Shown here: positions 36,854 through 49,855 of the stretch, one piece after another
Position numbering within the stretch: the first letter of the stretch is position 1
How the letters are laid out: every line of letters begins with the position of its first letter
Source of the DNA: Opisthocomus hoazin
Taxonomy: Eukaryota > Chordata > Aves > Opisthocomiformes > Opisthocomidae
DNA: 64,000 nucleotides
NCBI RefSeq assembly: GCF_030867145.1
Contig: NC_134415.1
Location: 52,280,693-52,344,692 of the forward strand
Direction of reading: 5' to 3'
Position numbers and translations under genes: made by a program
Notes under the pieces: generated by a model
Seen by the model: only the letters and a program-made list of their open reading frames with translations
Database searches by the model: none
What the model was told of the DNA's origin: nothing

Positions 36854-38092
36854 GTTATGCTAATGGCGGCAGGGGGGAAGCGCCGCCCCGGCCGCCGCCT
36901 CGCACATGGGCCGCCCGGGGGGCGAGGCCGCCGCCTGGCAACGGCCGCGGTGCGGGGGTGCAGAGCCTGAGGTAACGGCCGCGCCCGCCCCCCGCGCGGC
37001 TCCGGCCGCTTTCCCCCGCCCGAGGCGCGATCTGCCTCTGCCCCGTCCCCCCGCCGCCTTCTCCCGGGCAGGGCTCACCCGCACCGCCGGCGCGGCGGCC
37101 TCCGGGGCTGGGCGGGGGGCGGCGGGGGGGAGGAGGGACGCGCAGGTGCTCTTAATCTTCAGCCGCCGTAAGCAGATCGCCTGGCTGGGAGCGGCGCTGC
37201 CTGCCGCCCTGAACCCGCCTCGCCAGGCGGGGAGCCGGGGGAGAGGTGCGGGCGTGGGCGTCGCTGCGGGCCTGGCAGAGCGTCCAGCCCTGCGTTTCCC
37301 TTTGTGGGAGGCGCCGCTCTGCGGCTTCGGGCGGTGAGTCCTGAGTCCCGAGAGAGAAGGTGGACTGGTGCAGTACGCGCGGAAGCGCAAAAGGCGCCCG
37401 GGCCGCGCCGTGCTGTAGGTGTGGCGCTCCTCGGCGGAAAACGTCCGCCTGGCGTCCTGCGGGTGCCTCCTGGGGGGGCACGGCTGTCAGCGGGGGATTG
37501 TCCGAGGGCATCGTCCCTGGATGTCGGGGTACTCCGAGTTCAGAACTGCTGTAGCGGAGGGCGTGTGTCCCCCCACCCCCGAGCAGTTGCCGGGGTGCCG
37601 GAGCCCTTCGTGCGAGGTCTGACCCGGGAGCTGACTCGGCATGACTAATGCGGTGCATGCAGATGGCGATTCTGCCTTCGGCCCTCTTTTGCTTAGTTCA
37701 GAGCACAAAAGCTAACTTGAGGCCGTCAGAACAGAAAAGGAACAGATCAAGGTGCCTTACTGACAGGATGGCGCATTCCTACCGTCATTGCTGTTGTCGC
37801 ATTGGTATGCCGTGTATATTTTAAAGATGCAAGATTTCAGTAATAACTTGATGCCATGGTATGGGTGGGCATGATACTCAAGATTTAATCAAAAAAAGCA
37901 TCTGGAACAACAACAGAAAAGGCTGGTTGTTAAACCTGAATTTAATTTTGTTGAGGGGGGGAGTTTCACAATGCATTTTGTTTGTAGATGTGCAGCACTT
38001 TATGGTTAGTTGTACTGTTCTCTTTCATGAAACCTACTTTTTCTTGTTTCTTTTTGGTGGATTTCTGTGTAGCAAATACACTGAGAAGATTT

Positions 38093-38112
38093 CCCCCCCC
38101 CCCTCCCCCTCA
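38093..38112 (+). repeat. C-rich tract in intron 1
   Basis: A run of about eleven C, then CTCCCCCTC, in otherwise AT-rich intron. Simple low-complexity sequence. Confidence 0.7.
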
Positions 38113-40166
38113 CCATTCGGAGGACAGAGGATGACACAAGCTTGCAACAGACTTAAGAGGAGGGATCCTGTATGGTGGGTGAACAGAATTTTTTCTAGGC
38201 AGGTTCTCTGAGCAGAGCTCTGGAGGATTGAAGGAGAAGAGAATGGAAGGAATAGGGTCAACCAAATCTTGCTGTTTCTTTGAGAAGCAGAGATAAAAGT
38301 GTGATTTCCAGAGCTGATTTTCTCTCTGACCCCTGAAAGATAAGGCAAAGAACACAGTTAATTTCTGAAGTATTTATTTATTAAAGGAGACCTAACTATG
38401 TGAAAATTGGGTAGTGTAGCTGAGAAGTGGTGTCAAAGAGTTGTTTTAATTTATCAGTGATGATTAATTTAGAGCTCTGAAGTGGGGACAGGTGTCTCTG
38501 GGAGGCCTGGTTTCCAAAGACCAGGTGTTGTAACACATAATGCTCAACTAATGATGGGTTGGAATATTAGAGGCTATGTCTTAAGTGCTTGAAACTACTA
38601 GGTGAGAACAAATAGTTTTGACAAAAGCATTGTCTAGTTATGTCATGAATACTTTGGTCCTCTCAGATGCTGGAGTACTTAGTTTTGAGCATGCTAATTA
38701 TCCATTTAAACGTGAATTATTTTTTAGTTTCAGCACCAGTTGCTAGATACAATACTGTCTCAGTCAAAATATTTAACATGGGTTCAAATTAGTTCACTTG
38801 CAGGCTTGCTGTGAAATCAGCAAAATCAATATGATGTCTGCAGCTTGTGGCAGGGTGGCTATGGCATGGATAGCCACGTGTCTGAGATGGTTCCGTCTCT
38901 TCTGTACAGTTATGGTTTCATTTACTTTCAGCTCTGTTGTACAAATTTAAGGTACAACCGAAAAATTGCAGTTCACAATCTAGGATACTTTGAAAATTTC
39001 TCTTCATATTTAAAATATGAGGCTTGGATTTAGTGAGGGTTTGAGGCAAATAGCTTTGAAATTCTACTTCCAAGAGAAGGAGAAATAGTATTGCATGTAG
39101 CAAGTATGTGAAGAATAGTATGGATTCTTTTATCTGAAACAATAGGCCATGGTGCTGCTTTTTGTCAGTATAACAACAGAAAAAAAATATATGGACTACT
39201 CGATGGCCCGTTAAAAAGTATTATTTATGTATCTGGAGATGTTGAAAAAAGTAAATGTTTGTAATTACTATTTGTTACGTACTTCTGTCTTCTTAAGAAC
39301 TGATATAAATATTTGGTGGAGAAGAAAACAAGCAAGAAGACTAGGATAAAACACTCTGCTGGATGTTTTCTTTTTTTCTGCTATTCACTGTTACGTGGGT
39401 AGCAAAAACTAGAGTTCTTCTTGAGAGATTACTACTTAAATCTTTGGATTGCCTAAATTTACATACAGTGCAAAGAAAATGAAATTTGAGGTAGTCGTAC
39501 ATGGTAACAGTAACGCACTTTTTTTTTTGCTAGCTGTCCAAAGTAAGATTAACTAATAGGCTATGGTGAGAAGATACCGCTTTCCATCTTCAAAGCCCTA
39601 GATCCTAGCAGCACTAGATGCTGCTTTTAAAGGGAGGTCATGTATCACTTTCCTGGAAGAGACTATTGTGTTTTGAAATTAAACTGCACTTACAAGTTAT
39701 CTGTGTACTAAACCCACCAGACTGGCCACAGGCCAGCATCCAAAAAATAAAGATGTCTCCTTGCGTGTCAGTTGCCTGCAGCTCAGCCAAGGTTCAGTAA
39801 GTACACAAATGTTGTGAAAGGCCAGTTTATTAATTAGTCTTGGTTTTCCATTTAGTTTTATAAGACTTTGTTTTAATTCATCAGTGTTGAGGAGAGGTTT
39901 CATGAACAGTTTGCTTACGTGCCCACAGGGTGTCAAGCAGAGGTCAGCAGGGATGCCCCAAGCTGTACCAGGAGCACACACACTGTTCTGTGTTAGTTCA
40001 CCCTCACCAAGCTGACCCCAGCTGCAATATGTGGTGATTGAATGGAGTGATCTGTACCTGGTTCTGCTCACTCTACAGAGTCTGCCTTCCACCCTGCAGT
40101 GGGGATATGCGGATCCTGTAATGCGTGTTGGATACAAACTCTAAAGCATCAGATATTCTCCTCAGA

Positions 40167-40198
40167 TTTTTTTTAATTTTTTTTTTTTTTTTTTTTCC
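40167..40198 (+). repeat. T-rich tract in intron 1
   Basis: T-run interrupted once by AA and ending in CC. It resembles a polypyrimidine tract, but no exon follows. It could be the reverse-strand poly(A) of a retrocopy, yet no adjacent retrocopy was recognised. Confidence 0.65.
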
Positions 40199-41446
40199 TC
40201 CTGTGTGGCTCAGTTTTCTGGTGTGCTGCTATGTATGCATAGGCTCAAACAGAGGAGTTAGGTGGGTTTTAAAGATGGAATGCAGCATGACTTGGAAAAA
40301 GTGTAGCTGTTGTTGAATACTACCACTGGTGACTTTAATTTGCACCCTTCATTTATTAAAATACATTGGCACTGATCTTCAGTGTTTCTTTGAGATGCAA
40401 GACTGTGTTTCTTCCCGAATGTAGTTGGTAAAGCTGTAAGGGAGATGGTCATAACCTAGGTACATCAAAGGTAGAATGTGTTTGGTTGGGGTTTTTTTTT
40501 TCCTGTTACACTGTTTCCGTTATAGTGATATATGGGGAGGAGAGTAACCAGCTTGATCTTCATTTTCCTATGTCTTGTTCCCATCTAGTTGAAATCAACA
40601 AGGGGTTGTTTTATTTATTTGGTGTCATGTGCATGTGAAGTGTCTGGCACAGTGGGGCCTGCTTCTGTAATTCAGCTGGTATAAGAGTTTCTAAAGCCAA
40701 ACAGCTATTTCTTCTGTTAATCAGAAGTATGTGTGTGTTAGGATACACACGCGAAGCAAATATACTTTGACTTGCTTTCCAGGATAAAACCACAGAGCTT
40801 CCACTTGCCATATAATGGTGTAGCCCTCAGGGAAGTTTTGAATGCTTTGGGAGTTTTTTCCCTTCGAGTTGAAATTTTACAAACCACAAGTTAGGAGACA
40901 GTGAAGAACTACTGTGTATTTGCCCCTTTTTTCCCTTCCTCTGTATCTGTACTTAAGGAAGTTTGCAGCCTGTCTGCAAAGTGACGACTGTCTTGTCCAC
41001 TCTGTTGCATCACCACTGGTGAGCACTAAACCTCTTCCTTATCTCATAGATAACCACTAACAGCAGTACTCCTGTAAGAGTCCATGACAACTTTCAAGCC
41101 TCCTGGTCAGTGGTTTTCTCCTGCTGGCTGGTACAAAGTTGCTAGGAAAGCATCAAGTCCTTTCGCAACAGCTGGTCTGCAGATGGCTTAGAATTCAATG
41201 GTAGCTGGAACATAAAGGCCTAAGGTCACCAGACTCAAACTTTAGAGCTCACGAGGAGAGCAATAAGCTGTGGTTGTTGGCAACTGGCATGGTGAAAAGA
41301 CGATCGTAAAGTAGATCCGTGAATAGAAGAATATGATTTCTAAGTGGCTTGCAGATACATCTTGTGTTACTTCAGTAATTTGTAATGCATTTTTCTAGTG
41401 TAGCTTTCTGGTTGGTATATCGTGAGGATGTTTTCACTTTTACTTC

Positions 41447-41464
41447 CCCCTCCCCCCCCCCCCC
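41447..41464 (+). repeat. C-rich tract in intron 1
   Basis: CCCCC-T followed by a run of about thirteen C. Low-complexity sequence with no associated gene. Confidence 0.7.
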
Positions 41465-44006
41465 ACTGTCCAGGATGTGGAGGATGAGGATTTTGGAGAG
41501 CACTCAATCTGGGAGCCTGGCTACTTAGAAGAAGTGATATAGGCGTCATTCTTCTGACCCTGGAGACCAGTTTTCCTGTACTGTTAGAATCCTGTGGGGG
41601 CTTTGCTGCTTTCTGCCCGATTTTGAGGGAGGTTAGTGGTTTTGGCTGCCAGGTTCCATGTCCGTTGTGCCACACCCAACTGCGTGGTGACTGTCACCAG
41701 ATTAGTCTGGCCTTTGTGTGCTGGGAAGCTACAACTTGAGGGCATGTCTTGGTGTGCTCCAGTTGTGTTTCTTTTGTTTTCTGTTGGTATTTTGAATGAA
41801 GTAAACCTTTTTTGGGGCTGGCATGTTACTATAGTAACTAGGAAAATCAGATACCAGAATTAGCAGTGCATAGTTCAATCTGAAAATGCCCTTCAGTTCC
41901 TAGATATTTTGTAAGCAAGGAAATAGTTGTTGGTCTTTTGCTGGCTAGAAAATGTAAAGGAGTGTGTAACATACAGATAAATTGTCCTGAGATACTCAGA
42001 AATGCTTATGCATGAAGTAGGAGAAAAATTGCGTAACTATCAAGCTGCGTTAGAAACAAAAGAAAAAAACCCTGTTGTTACCAAGTAAAAAACAGTGAAT
42101 TGTGAGACCTGTTCTAATTAAAACACTAGAGTATGTTTTCATGGTGTTTTTTTGTTTCTTGTTTTATGATCTAAAATAGAAATTACCTCGGTTATGCTTT
42201 GGAAACACTGCATAATATTTTCTACTTTGTAAGAGTGTTTTTAGGGCAGCACAGTGCACTTAGCACGCGGATTACTGGACTATAGCCGTATGACGTACGT
42301 TTGGTCGATAGCTTTTTGAATTGGTATTCCCATCAAGAAGGATTACTACAATAGCAATAGAATAATGGGCTTATTAATATTCACAAAGTCTGAGAAAATA
42401 AATTTATCTCAGTAGAATGTTTTTATCTTTCGAATGGAAATAATCAATCTGCTGCTAACTGTAGCTGTCAAAATATGAAGATTTTAGTTCAAGATGTTTT
42501 TAAATTACTGGTCTTCCCCATTGTTTTTCATGTGTTTGTCTCCAGTTATTGCTTTCTGATGTATAAAGAAAGAATGCTTTTAATTTCCCCCCACCCACTT
42601 CATGTAGAAGTGTCAGGAATATCAGTTTGACCCTCCCTGGTTTTGCTGGAAGACTTGCTTTGTGTCTTAGGAAAGTACTGTGAACTTCTGCTTGCAGCTT
42701 TTCAATGAATGGGGCAATCATGTCATCAACTTCATCGGCTAGGAAGAGTATGTTAATTAAGATCTCTTCAAATAAGACACCAGACTGAGATAAATAGAAA
42801 CTTTTCTGCTGCCAATTAAAAATGATCTCAGTCTATTAGACGCTGTTGGTTTAACGTCAAAATCCTACTGTTTACCGAGTTGTTAACTGGTTTTTGACAG
42901 TTTTTCTCAAACTCTGCTATTCCCTCTTTTCTGACAGAAGATAACATTCCTTAATGCCTGTCCATCTCTGTCCCTTGTGTGTGATAGGGAAATAAATGCC
43001 AAGTAAAACAGATGAAAGTATGTGGGAGGCCTTCAAAAGCAGGTTGTAGCTGCAGGACTGAAAGGAAAAGGAACAAGCAATGTCTAGAGGAAGTAGAAAC
43101 ATGTACGTTCTTGTGTTGGAGAAAGATTGCTTCTTTTTTGGTCTTCAGCCAGGTCTTCAAGTATCCATGCCTTCAGCTTGAGACATGCTGTTCAAAGGTC
43201 AAAGAGATGAATTTCCAGTGTTTTAAACTCAAGTTTTCTTTAAAAGATCATATCGTTAGATAAGAACATCAGTTTTCCCGTGTGACTTGTGTCTAAGTGA
43301 CAAAAACTAAAGTGGATAGCTAAAACCTGTGTTGGCCAAAATCTGTTGCAACTCGGGAAGTGCAGTGCTGCTTGATACCTGATCATCTTTGCTGAAGGGG
43401 AGGACATTAAGACAGTGTGTGTAACCTTCATGCTCCTTTATCCATTTGATTAAAAGATATTCTTATACAAATGCTGATGGCTGTAATGAATGCCCCTGCT
43501 CTCTTTTTTTCTCTTTTGAGATGAAGATACCTTATGCATCAATTTGTTTTTATTTTACAGACTATAAGCTCTTATGTCAGAGGCTTGTCACTCAAGGTAA
43601 TGTGCTGGGAATGGATGCTGAAAGAAATCAGTAGCATCTGTTCTCCATTCTTTAAAGATTGATTTAGCTAATAAATATATTATTCTCCAATGATGAAGAT
43701 GCTAATCTAAATACTGCTTAATTTGTTTAATTGTGGAGAAAGGAGGGAAAAATTCCATCTGTACAAATCGGTGAAAGGGAATCTTATGATTGGTATAATC
43801 TCCAAAATTAAATTGGATAATGTCTGCATAATGATAGGATGTGCATGGCTGTTTAGACCTCCTGCCTTTGAATAAGTTCTAGTTTAATTATTAGATTTTT
43901 CTGCTTTGTGGCACTGCCAGAACTGGAATTTCTGTTTGTTACTTCAACATGTCGTTAAAGAAGCTGGGTCTTAAGGAAGAGTTACTTAGTTCTGGAGGAA
44001 TTATGA

Positions 44007-44030
44007 TTTTTTTTTTTTTTTTTTTTTTTT
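44007..44030 (+). repeat. T24 homopolymer in intron 1
   Basis: About 24 consecutive T followed by CCAG. The tract plus AG looks like a splice acceptor, but no recognisable exon follows. It is most likely a simple repeat. Confidence 0.75.
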
Positions 44031-46173
44031 CCAGTTTGTTACAGATGTTGCCAAAGACTGAATACTGATCTTTAAAGCCATACCTAGCTGGGCATGTTTG
44101 CAATTGGCTAAATTTTTTCTTTCTGCTTCTTTCTTTTTAATTAAATGTATTAAAATAATTTAAATAGGTGAATGTAAATACTGGATCTGTGAATGTTCAT
44201 ATCTGAAGTCATTCTCGATTCATTCTCAGCTTTGCTATTAATTTTATGTATTAAATATAGTTGTGGTTGTGAAGTGGGTAGTTCAAGCCATCAGAGGTGG
44301 GTTGTGAACAGATGAAGTTGATTATTGTGGCCACCTGACTTTAATAAAGGGAGGTGCTTACCCACCACCTGCTGCTAACTCTGTAAGAAGGCAGAATTCT
44401 TGCAATTATGTCAGTTGATACACTTTGGGGAGAAGGTGCAGGCCTTCAGGGCACAGTTAATCTATGTGGCACTTCTTGTTTTGTGTCACTTACTTCCTCT
44501 GTGAGCTTAATTTATACTCAGAAGTCAAATAGTTTATGTTCATTCTTCAGAGGATTTAATTTTCCTCCTGGTGAGCCACTGTGGATTGCTGATCTGTGAT
44601 GGGTATGTGCATTCTGTTTCTGAGAATTCCTTGTTGTCTTGTTACACTTGGTATAAGAATAATGAAAAGTTTCTTTGGAGCTGACCTGTGTGACTGGTTT
44701 TGTTTGTTTACTTTTAGTAACAGAATATGCCAGATAAAATTCTGTCCCTGCTCGGAAGAGCTATAGTGACACTCATATTGCTGAGAGACGTTTAATAGAA
44801 AGTGGCATTATAGAACTGTCCTCTGAAATGCTGCTTGGATCCTGTCCATAGTGTTACTGATCAAAATGTTTGGTTGCAAGAGTGAGGTGAGGCTGGCAGT
44901 TAAGTGTCTGAAGTATTTAATGGCCTTTTAAAAACACCCTTGTAGTGGGTACTTATTGTGGCAATGTGGGAATTGTAATGGAAAGAGCTGTAATAGAGCC
45001 AGAATTAATGTATCTTCCTTGTCCATCTGTTCTTGCTTTGGTTAGCAGTTGGGTATTGCAGGGCACTGGCACTGTCTCTCTTGCTTTTAACTCTGTGCTG
45101 ATCAAAAGGAGATGAAATGGCATTTATGATGCCTTGGTCGTTTTATGCTTTACGGTATCTGCATTGCTGGATAACTTGCCTCAAATGTAGTTTTTCCAAA
45201 AGAGGAAAAGTTGCTGCAAGCTGGACCATGTAAATATGATATTGTAAAAAAAACTTGCTCAAACCAGTTTGGTTATAGGTTTCTGCTTAGACAGTAAGGA
45301 AATGCTGCTTGTTGGAGACTTACGTTTCCATAAACAGAATATTTAAAGTGGCAACCATTGGTCAAAATGCTTGTTTTGAACTTGTTCTCTCATTTCATGT
45401 TATTTGAAATAGATAAAGAAATCTCCTGTGCAGTACAGCGCAACTTGCTCTGCAAGTGATGCATGATAACACTTTGCAGTAATTTCAATGAAAGCCGGAG
45501 ACAACCCACAGCTGCCTTTGTTAATAATCACAAGTCTTGGATCCTTTTGTGATCCTAGCTCTGATACCTTCAAGATGTTAAAAATTTAGCTCCTGTTTTC
45601 ATTTAAATCTTCAGCAATCTCCAGCTTCTGTAGTAGCTTGTATACTTTCTTTGAAGATTTCCAAGTAGTTTACAGTCTGAGTTTCCTAAACTGGAAACTT
45701 CTCTTTATAAACTTACACGTATAAATAAAAAGAGGCACATGAAAAAAATCTAATTACTTGCTGTGGCTCTGCAGCTCAATCTAATGATGTGAGAAGATGG
45801 TATTAATAGTTAGTGTTCTTTATCCTGAATTCCTTAAATATTTGGCAAAATACCGTATTTAGAACAATTGCATCATAACAGGAGGTGATTTAAATGGAGT
45901 TTGTGTAGGCAGCTGATTTTCTCAGGAAATTCTTGTGAAGTTGTGTGCTCTTATTTACTCTGCAGTAGGAAATTAGGCATCCAAGAACTTTACTCTCCTT
46001 GAAATCATTTAATTTAACTTTTAAATGGCCAGGTATGTTGTCTTTGACACTTTATACCAAGAGGTAATGATTTACTGATAATACTTTGACATCAGCACAC
46101 ACAGGAGAAAAAAAAAAAAACCTTGATGATTCTTACCTGTGGTTATGAAGTGTGACGGTACTGTACTGGTGTG

Positions 46174-46195
46174 CAAAAACCTTTTGAGGTTTTTG
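46174..46195. repeat. 9-bp perfect inverted repeat, 4-nt loop
   Basis: CAAAAACCT, loop TTTG, then AGGTTTTTG. The arms are exact reverse complements. It is a small hairpin in intron 1 with no known role. Confidence 0.75.
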
Positions 46196-47444
46196 TAGTT
46201 CTTGAATCTAAACGAGTAAAAGTACATGGTAGTACTACGTATGTATGTTTTGCTTAGATAATGGTTTGAGATCAGAAAAGCTGCTTGGGGCAGTCTTCAC
46301 TGTGGACAAATTAACAACTCAGTGCATTGAAGAAGCAGACTACTTTTTCATGTTGACCCTAGAGGGATTGCTGCAAATGTAGCTTCTTACACTACATATG
46401 AGTCGTGTCACAGATGCCATTCCTTTGAGTATAAATTTTGCCCTGTTTCCTTTTGTTGCTCAATATTTATATTAATGAGAGAGGCCCTTCAAAATAAATG
46501 TCCCACCGTGGTAGGTCTGTAAGATAAAAGCAGTCCCTGTCTTGTTAGTTAGGTATTTTGCTCATTTTCTAAACATGCAAAGGTGAAGTGGATTCATAAA
46601 AACTTTATTTTAGCCAACTGCTTTTTTGTTGTAAGAATAGCGTATGTTCTCCAGGAAACTAATCCAGGCAGTTTTTTATTTTCTGAAGACTGAAACTGCC
46701 ATCTATCAGCATAATAGAGTCTCCTACCAAAGCTACACTGTACATAGGGATGAAGTTTATGTTGTGTTCATATGTGGAAAAAAAATCTGAATATTTTATT
46801 TTCTAATGCTGAGCTCATATGTAAAAATAAGGAGGGTATCAGAACAACAAACCTGCCTTACCACAGGCTTGCTGCTGATGCTTGGAAGGAGTCCCATGTG
46901 GGAACAGATAGAAGGGGACATCGGTTACCAAAAATCCAGCAGTGAAGGACAGATGATGTTCTTACCGAGTTTTTAAGCCTAGTCACAGAAAATAAGTCCT
47001 CTGCTTTCTGTTGGCACATATGTTTGGGGGAGTGGGATGGAAGGCAGTTTTTTCACAAATTGCTATTCTTGGAATTGTCAGTTTACTACTTTTTCATTTT
47101 AAACATTCTTCTGTCTTTCTCTGGAAATCTCTGCAGCTAATTTTACTTTCTCTTTTGCAGTTGTCTGGGAAATCTCTCCATTTATTTCTCTGCTTTTTAT
47201 CTAAAACTTTGATATTAAAGTTTTATGCTGGTAATACCAGTATCTTGTAAAAACACCAGTTAGTGAGCAATCAGCAAAAATTAAAAAGAGAGTTTAAAGT
47301 GATACCTCTGTCATGCTGGTGCCAGGTTTTTTATTTTTAATCAAAACTGAAATCTTGTTGGTGAGCTTATGTTTTAACTGAACCATATTCCAAAGTTCAT
47401 GTTAATGGAAGGAGAAGCTACAAGGTTGGTTGTGGGTGTCTCTT

Positions 47445-47456
47445 GGGGGGGGGGGA
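47445..47456 (+). repeat. G-run in intron 1
   Basis: Homopolymer of about twelve G in AT-rich intron. Simple repeat, possibly length-variable. Confidence 0.7.
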
Positions 47457-49409
47457 AGAGATACTTAATTTTCAAAAAGCCAAGGTAAAATTTGCAGAGT
47501 ATTTTTGGTTAAAAATAGGAATGCAATCAGAATGAATCACTTTGTACATCACTTTGTTTTGTTGTTCCTTAAATGATTTTCCTTTCACATTAGGGGGATA
47601 TGTTCATATATGTGCATATTTAAAAACAAAAACCCAAAATAAAGGCCAGAGGGGAGTGTGCTGGTGAGCAAAACTTAACTTTCTCTTGTGTTAGGCACTA
47701 ACAGCAGTCATTGGTTTGGTGATATGTGGGTGCATATGTTTGAATACAGTATTCGTATTTTACTGAATACTATAATATCACCTGGGCAAGGTTGAGTCTG
47801 TCCATGCTCTTTAAAAACTGTTGATTTGACTAGTTCAGTAACGAATGTAGAGTAATGCCATTTACAAATAGGAAGTCTGTCTTTCTCTTAACTGTAATGC
47901 TGAAGGTAGGTTATTAACCTGCACAATTACGGATTTGGGGCAGATGAAATTTGGACTGAAGACTATTTTTTTTTCCTGGAAATTTAGCGTTGATTTCGAG
48001 GTCTCATTCTTCTGTATTTCTTGAAACAAAAATCTGTCTTCTGATGGAAGCAGTAGTTGAGCAGTTCATCTGACTGAATTAATTTTTTTTGTTGCAATTT
48101 GTAAAAACTGAAGACAACTTTACTTAGATTTTCATTATATCTTTCGGTGAAGCTTTGCTGTAGCAAAAGCCACTTCATAAGTCAAGAAAGGAGTTTTGAA
48201 TATGCACCTTTACTTGACAATAATCTTGCTTAGAGCTTGATATATTCTGATGCATTTTTACTTGATTCTAGTAGTAGTGTACTACTACTTTGTTTCAATC
48301 ACCTAATTTCTGCCGTTAATATGCAAATAGGAAGTCACCCTCGGTGATCTATCCTCCTCACACTTTTACAAATGAAGTTGCTCCACTAGACATAGTACTT
48401 TATTACAAAATCTAGTACGTTTGTTTTCAGCCGTTACCAGTGCTACCACTTGCGCAATGGGTGAGAAGAGGCAGCCGGTTCTCCAGAGTGCTCTGCAAGT
48501 GTTGGCTGAAGAAGCTTGCCTTTGAGCATGGGCAGTCTTGCTGCATTTTTTTATTTTTTTTTTCCTCTTGTCTACCAAAGCACCCACAGAGTTCTGTTTC
48601 TGAGAGGTTTCTACCTCCAAAATGGGACGTGAGGATTCTTCAGTGTAAATGTAATTGCTGGAAAAAACACCATTCCTTTCACCATGTCATTTGAATTACA
48701 ATATGAAGAAAATAGGTGTTCATGTGCTCCCAGTTAGCAGTTATGCTGATGTGGGAGTTGTAGAGGTCCTACTCTCTTCTCCCTACTTGCCTGGAGGTGT
48801 TACACAGGGCCCACAGCAGAAAAAGTCCTTGTATGTTCTTCCTTTCAGCAGGGAAAATGCTGTTCGGATGTGTGTGGAGGGAAGGTGGGTGGTTCTCCTT
48901 GGCTGGTTAGGAAATACTGCTTTTATGTAATCACTTTTCACACTCCAGCTCTGTGTGGAAAATAAAGTTTGGGTGTGGGCATAATATCCTTCCATTAAGA
49001 GAACCTGGGAATTCAGTGACTGGTGTAGCTATTGTATGTTTCTGTGCTGAGTAAATGGAAGCCAAACCTGGGAAGGAGTTTCTGTGTTGTACTGTCTTAA
49101 TGGAGCACTGAAAAATCAGTGCCCGTGCTCCTAAAAGCAGTGTTCCTCACCAGAAAGTGAAAGGCTGCTCTCTGGGGTTGGGAAGTATTGAGCAGATTTC
49201 AAGTCTAGAATTTTTGGTAGAGATTGCAGTTGATCTTTGGACACCAAATGTACTGCACCTTCAGGGACTTGTACATTTACCTTTTCACTTTCTTACCGCG
49301 GTGGACTCTGCCTTGGGTTGTCCTTCTTTTATTTCTACATTTTTCAGTACCTCCACTCCATTGATTTGTTCTTGGTTTCCCTGTGGTAGCCTTTTCTGTT
49401 GGGCTGTCA

Positions 49410-49855
49410 GATATTTATAAGCATTTATTAGGTCCCCTCTCAGCCTTCTCTTCTTCAGGCTGAACAAGCCCAGCTCCCTCAGCCTCTCCTCATAGGAGAG
49501 ATGTTCCAGTCCCCTCACCATCCTCGTAGCCCTCCGCTGGACTCTCTCCAGTAGCTCTTCATCTTTCTTGAACTGGGGAGCCCAGAACTGGACAGAGTAC
49601 TCCAGATGAGGCCTCACCAGGGCAGTGTAGAGGGGAAGGAGAACCTCCCTCGACCTGCTGGCCACACTCCTCTTGATGCATCCCAGGATCCCATTGGCCT
49701 TCTTGGCAGCCAGGGCACACTGCTGGCTCATGGTTAACCTGTCGTCCACTAGGACACCCAGGTCCCTCTCCACAGAGCTGCTCTCCAGCAGGTCCTCCCT
49801 GAGCCTGTACTGATGCATGGGGTTGTTCCTCCCCATGTGCAGGACCCTGCATTTG
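49410..49855 (-). mobile_element. CR1 LINE fragment (3' part of ORF2, antisense to RTN4)
   Basis: The minus strand encodes the region after the reverse-transcriptase core of a chicken-repeat-1 (CR1) retrotransposon. Recognisable phrases are [50 protein letters not shown], then [20 protein letters not shown] and [12 protein letters not shown] in order. The frame is open through this whole stretch, about 150 codons, which is uncommon for bird CR1 debris and suggests a fairly young copy. It is cut at both ends. Upstream ORF2 sequence is missing, as expected for 5' truncation, but the usual 3' UTR and terminal octamer repeats are also absent. After the YKYL block the sequence becomes unrelated. 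Avian origin of the window is supported by this element. Confidence 0.93.

Larger units (their letters stand above)
35290..37640. promoter_or_regulatory. RTN4: CpG island spanning RTN4 promoter, exon 1 and start of intron 1
   Basis: CpG density and G+C content rise sharply at about 35,290 and fall back to AT-rich sequence after about 37,640. The island covers the presumed promoter, 5' UTR, coding exon 1 and about 1 kb of intron 1. Long frames on both strands in the island are composition artefacts of GC-rich DNA (Pro/Ala/Gly/Arg-rich, overlapping, unrelated to known proteins). Such an island fits a broadly expressed gene, as Nogo-B is in other vertebrates. No divergent gene was recognised on the opposite strand. 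Confidence 0.85.

Noticed and set aside
44007-44040. T24 followed by CCAG as a splice acceptor
   Set aside because: No conserved exon follows, and the RTN4 frame is already complete from exon 1 to exon 2 without it.
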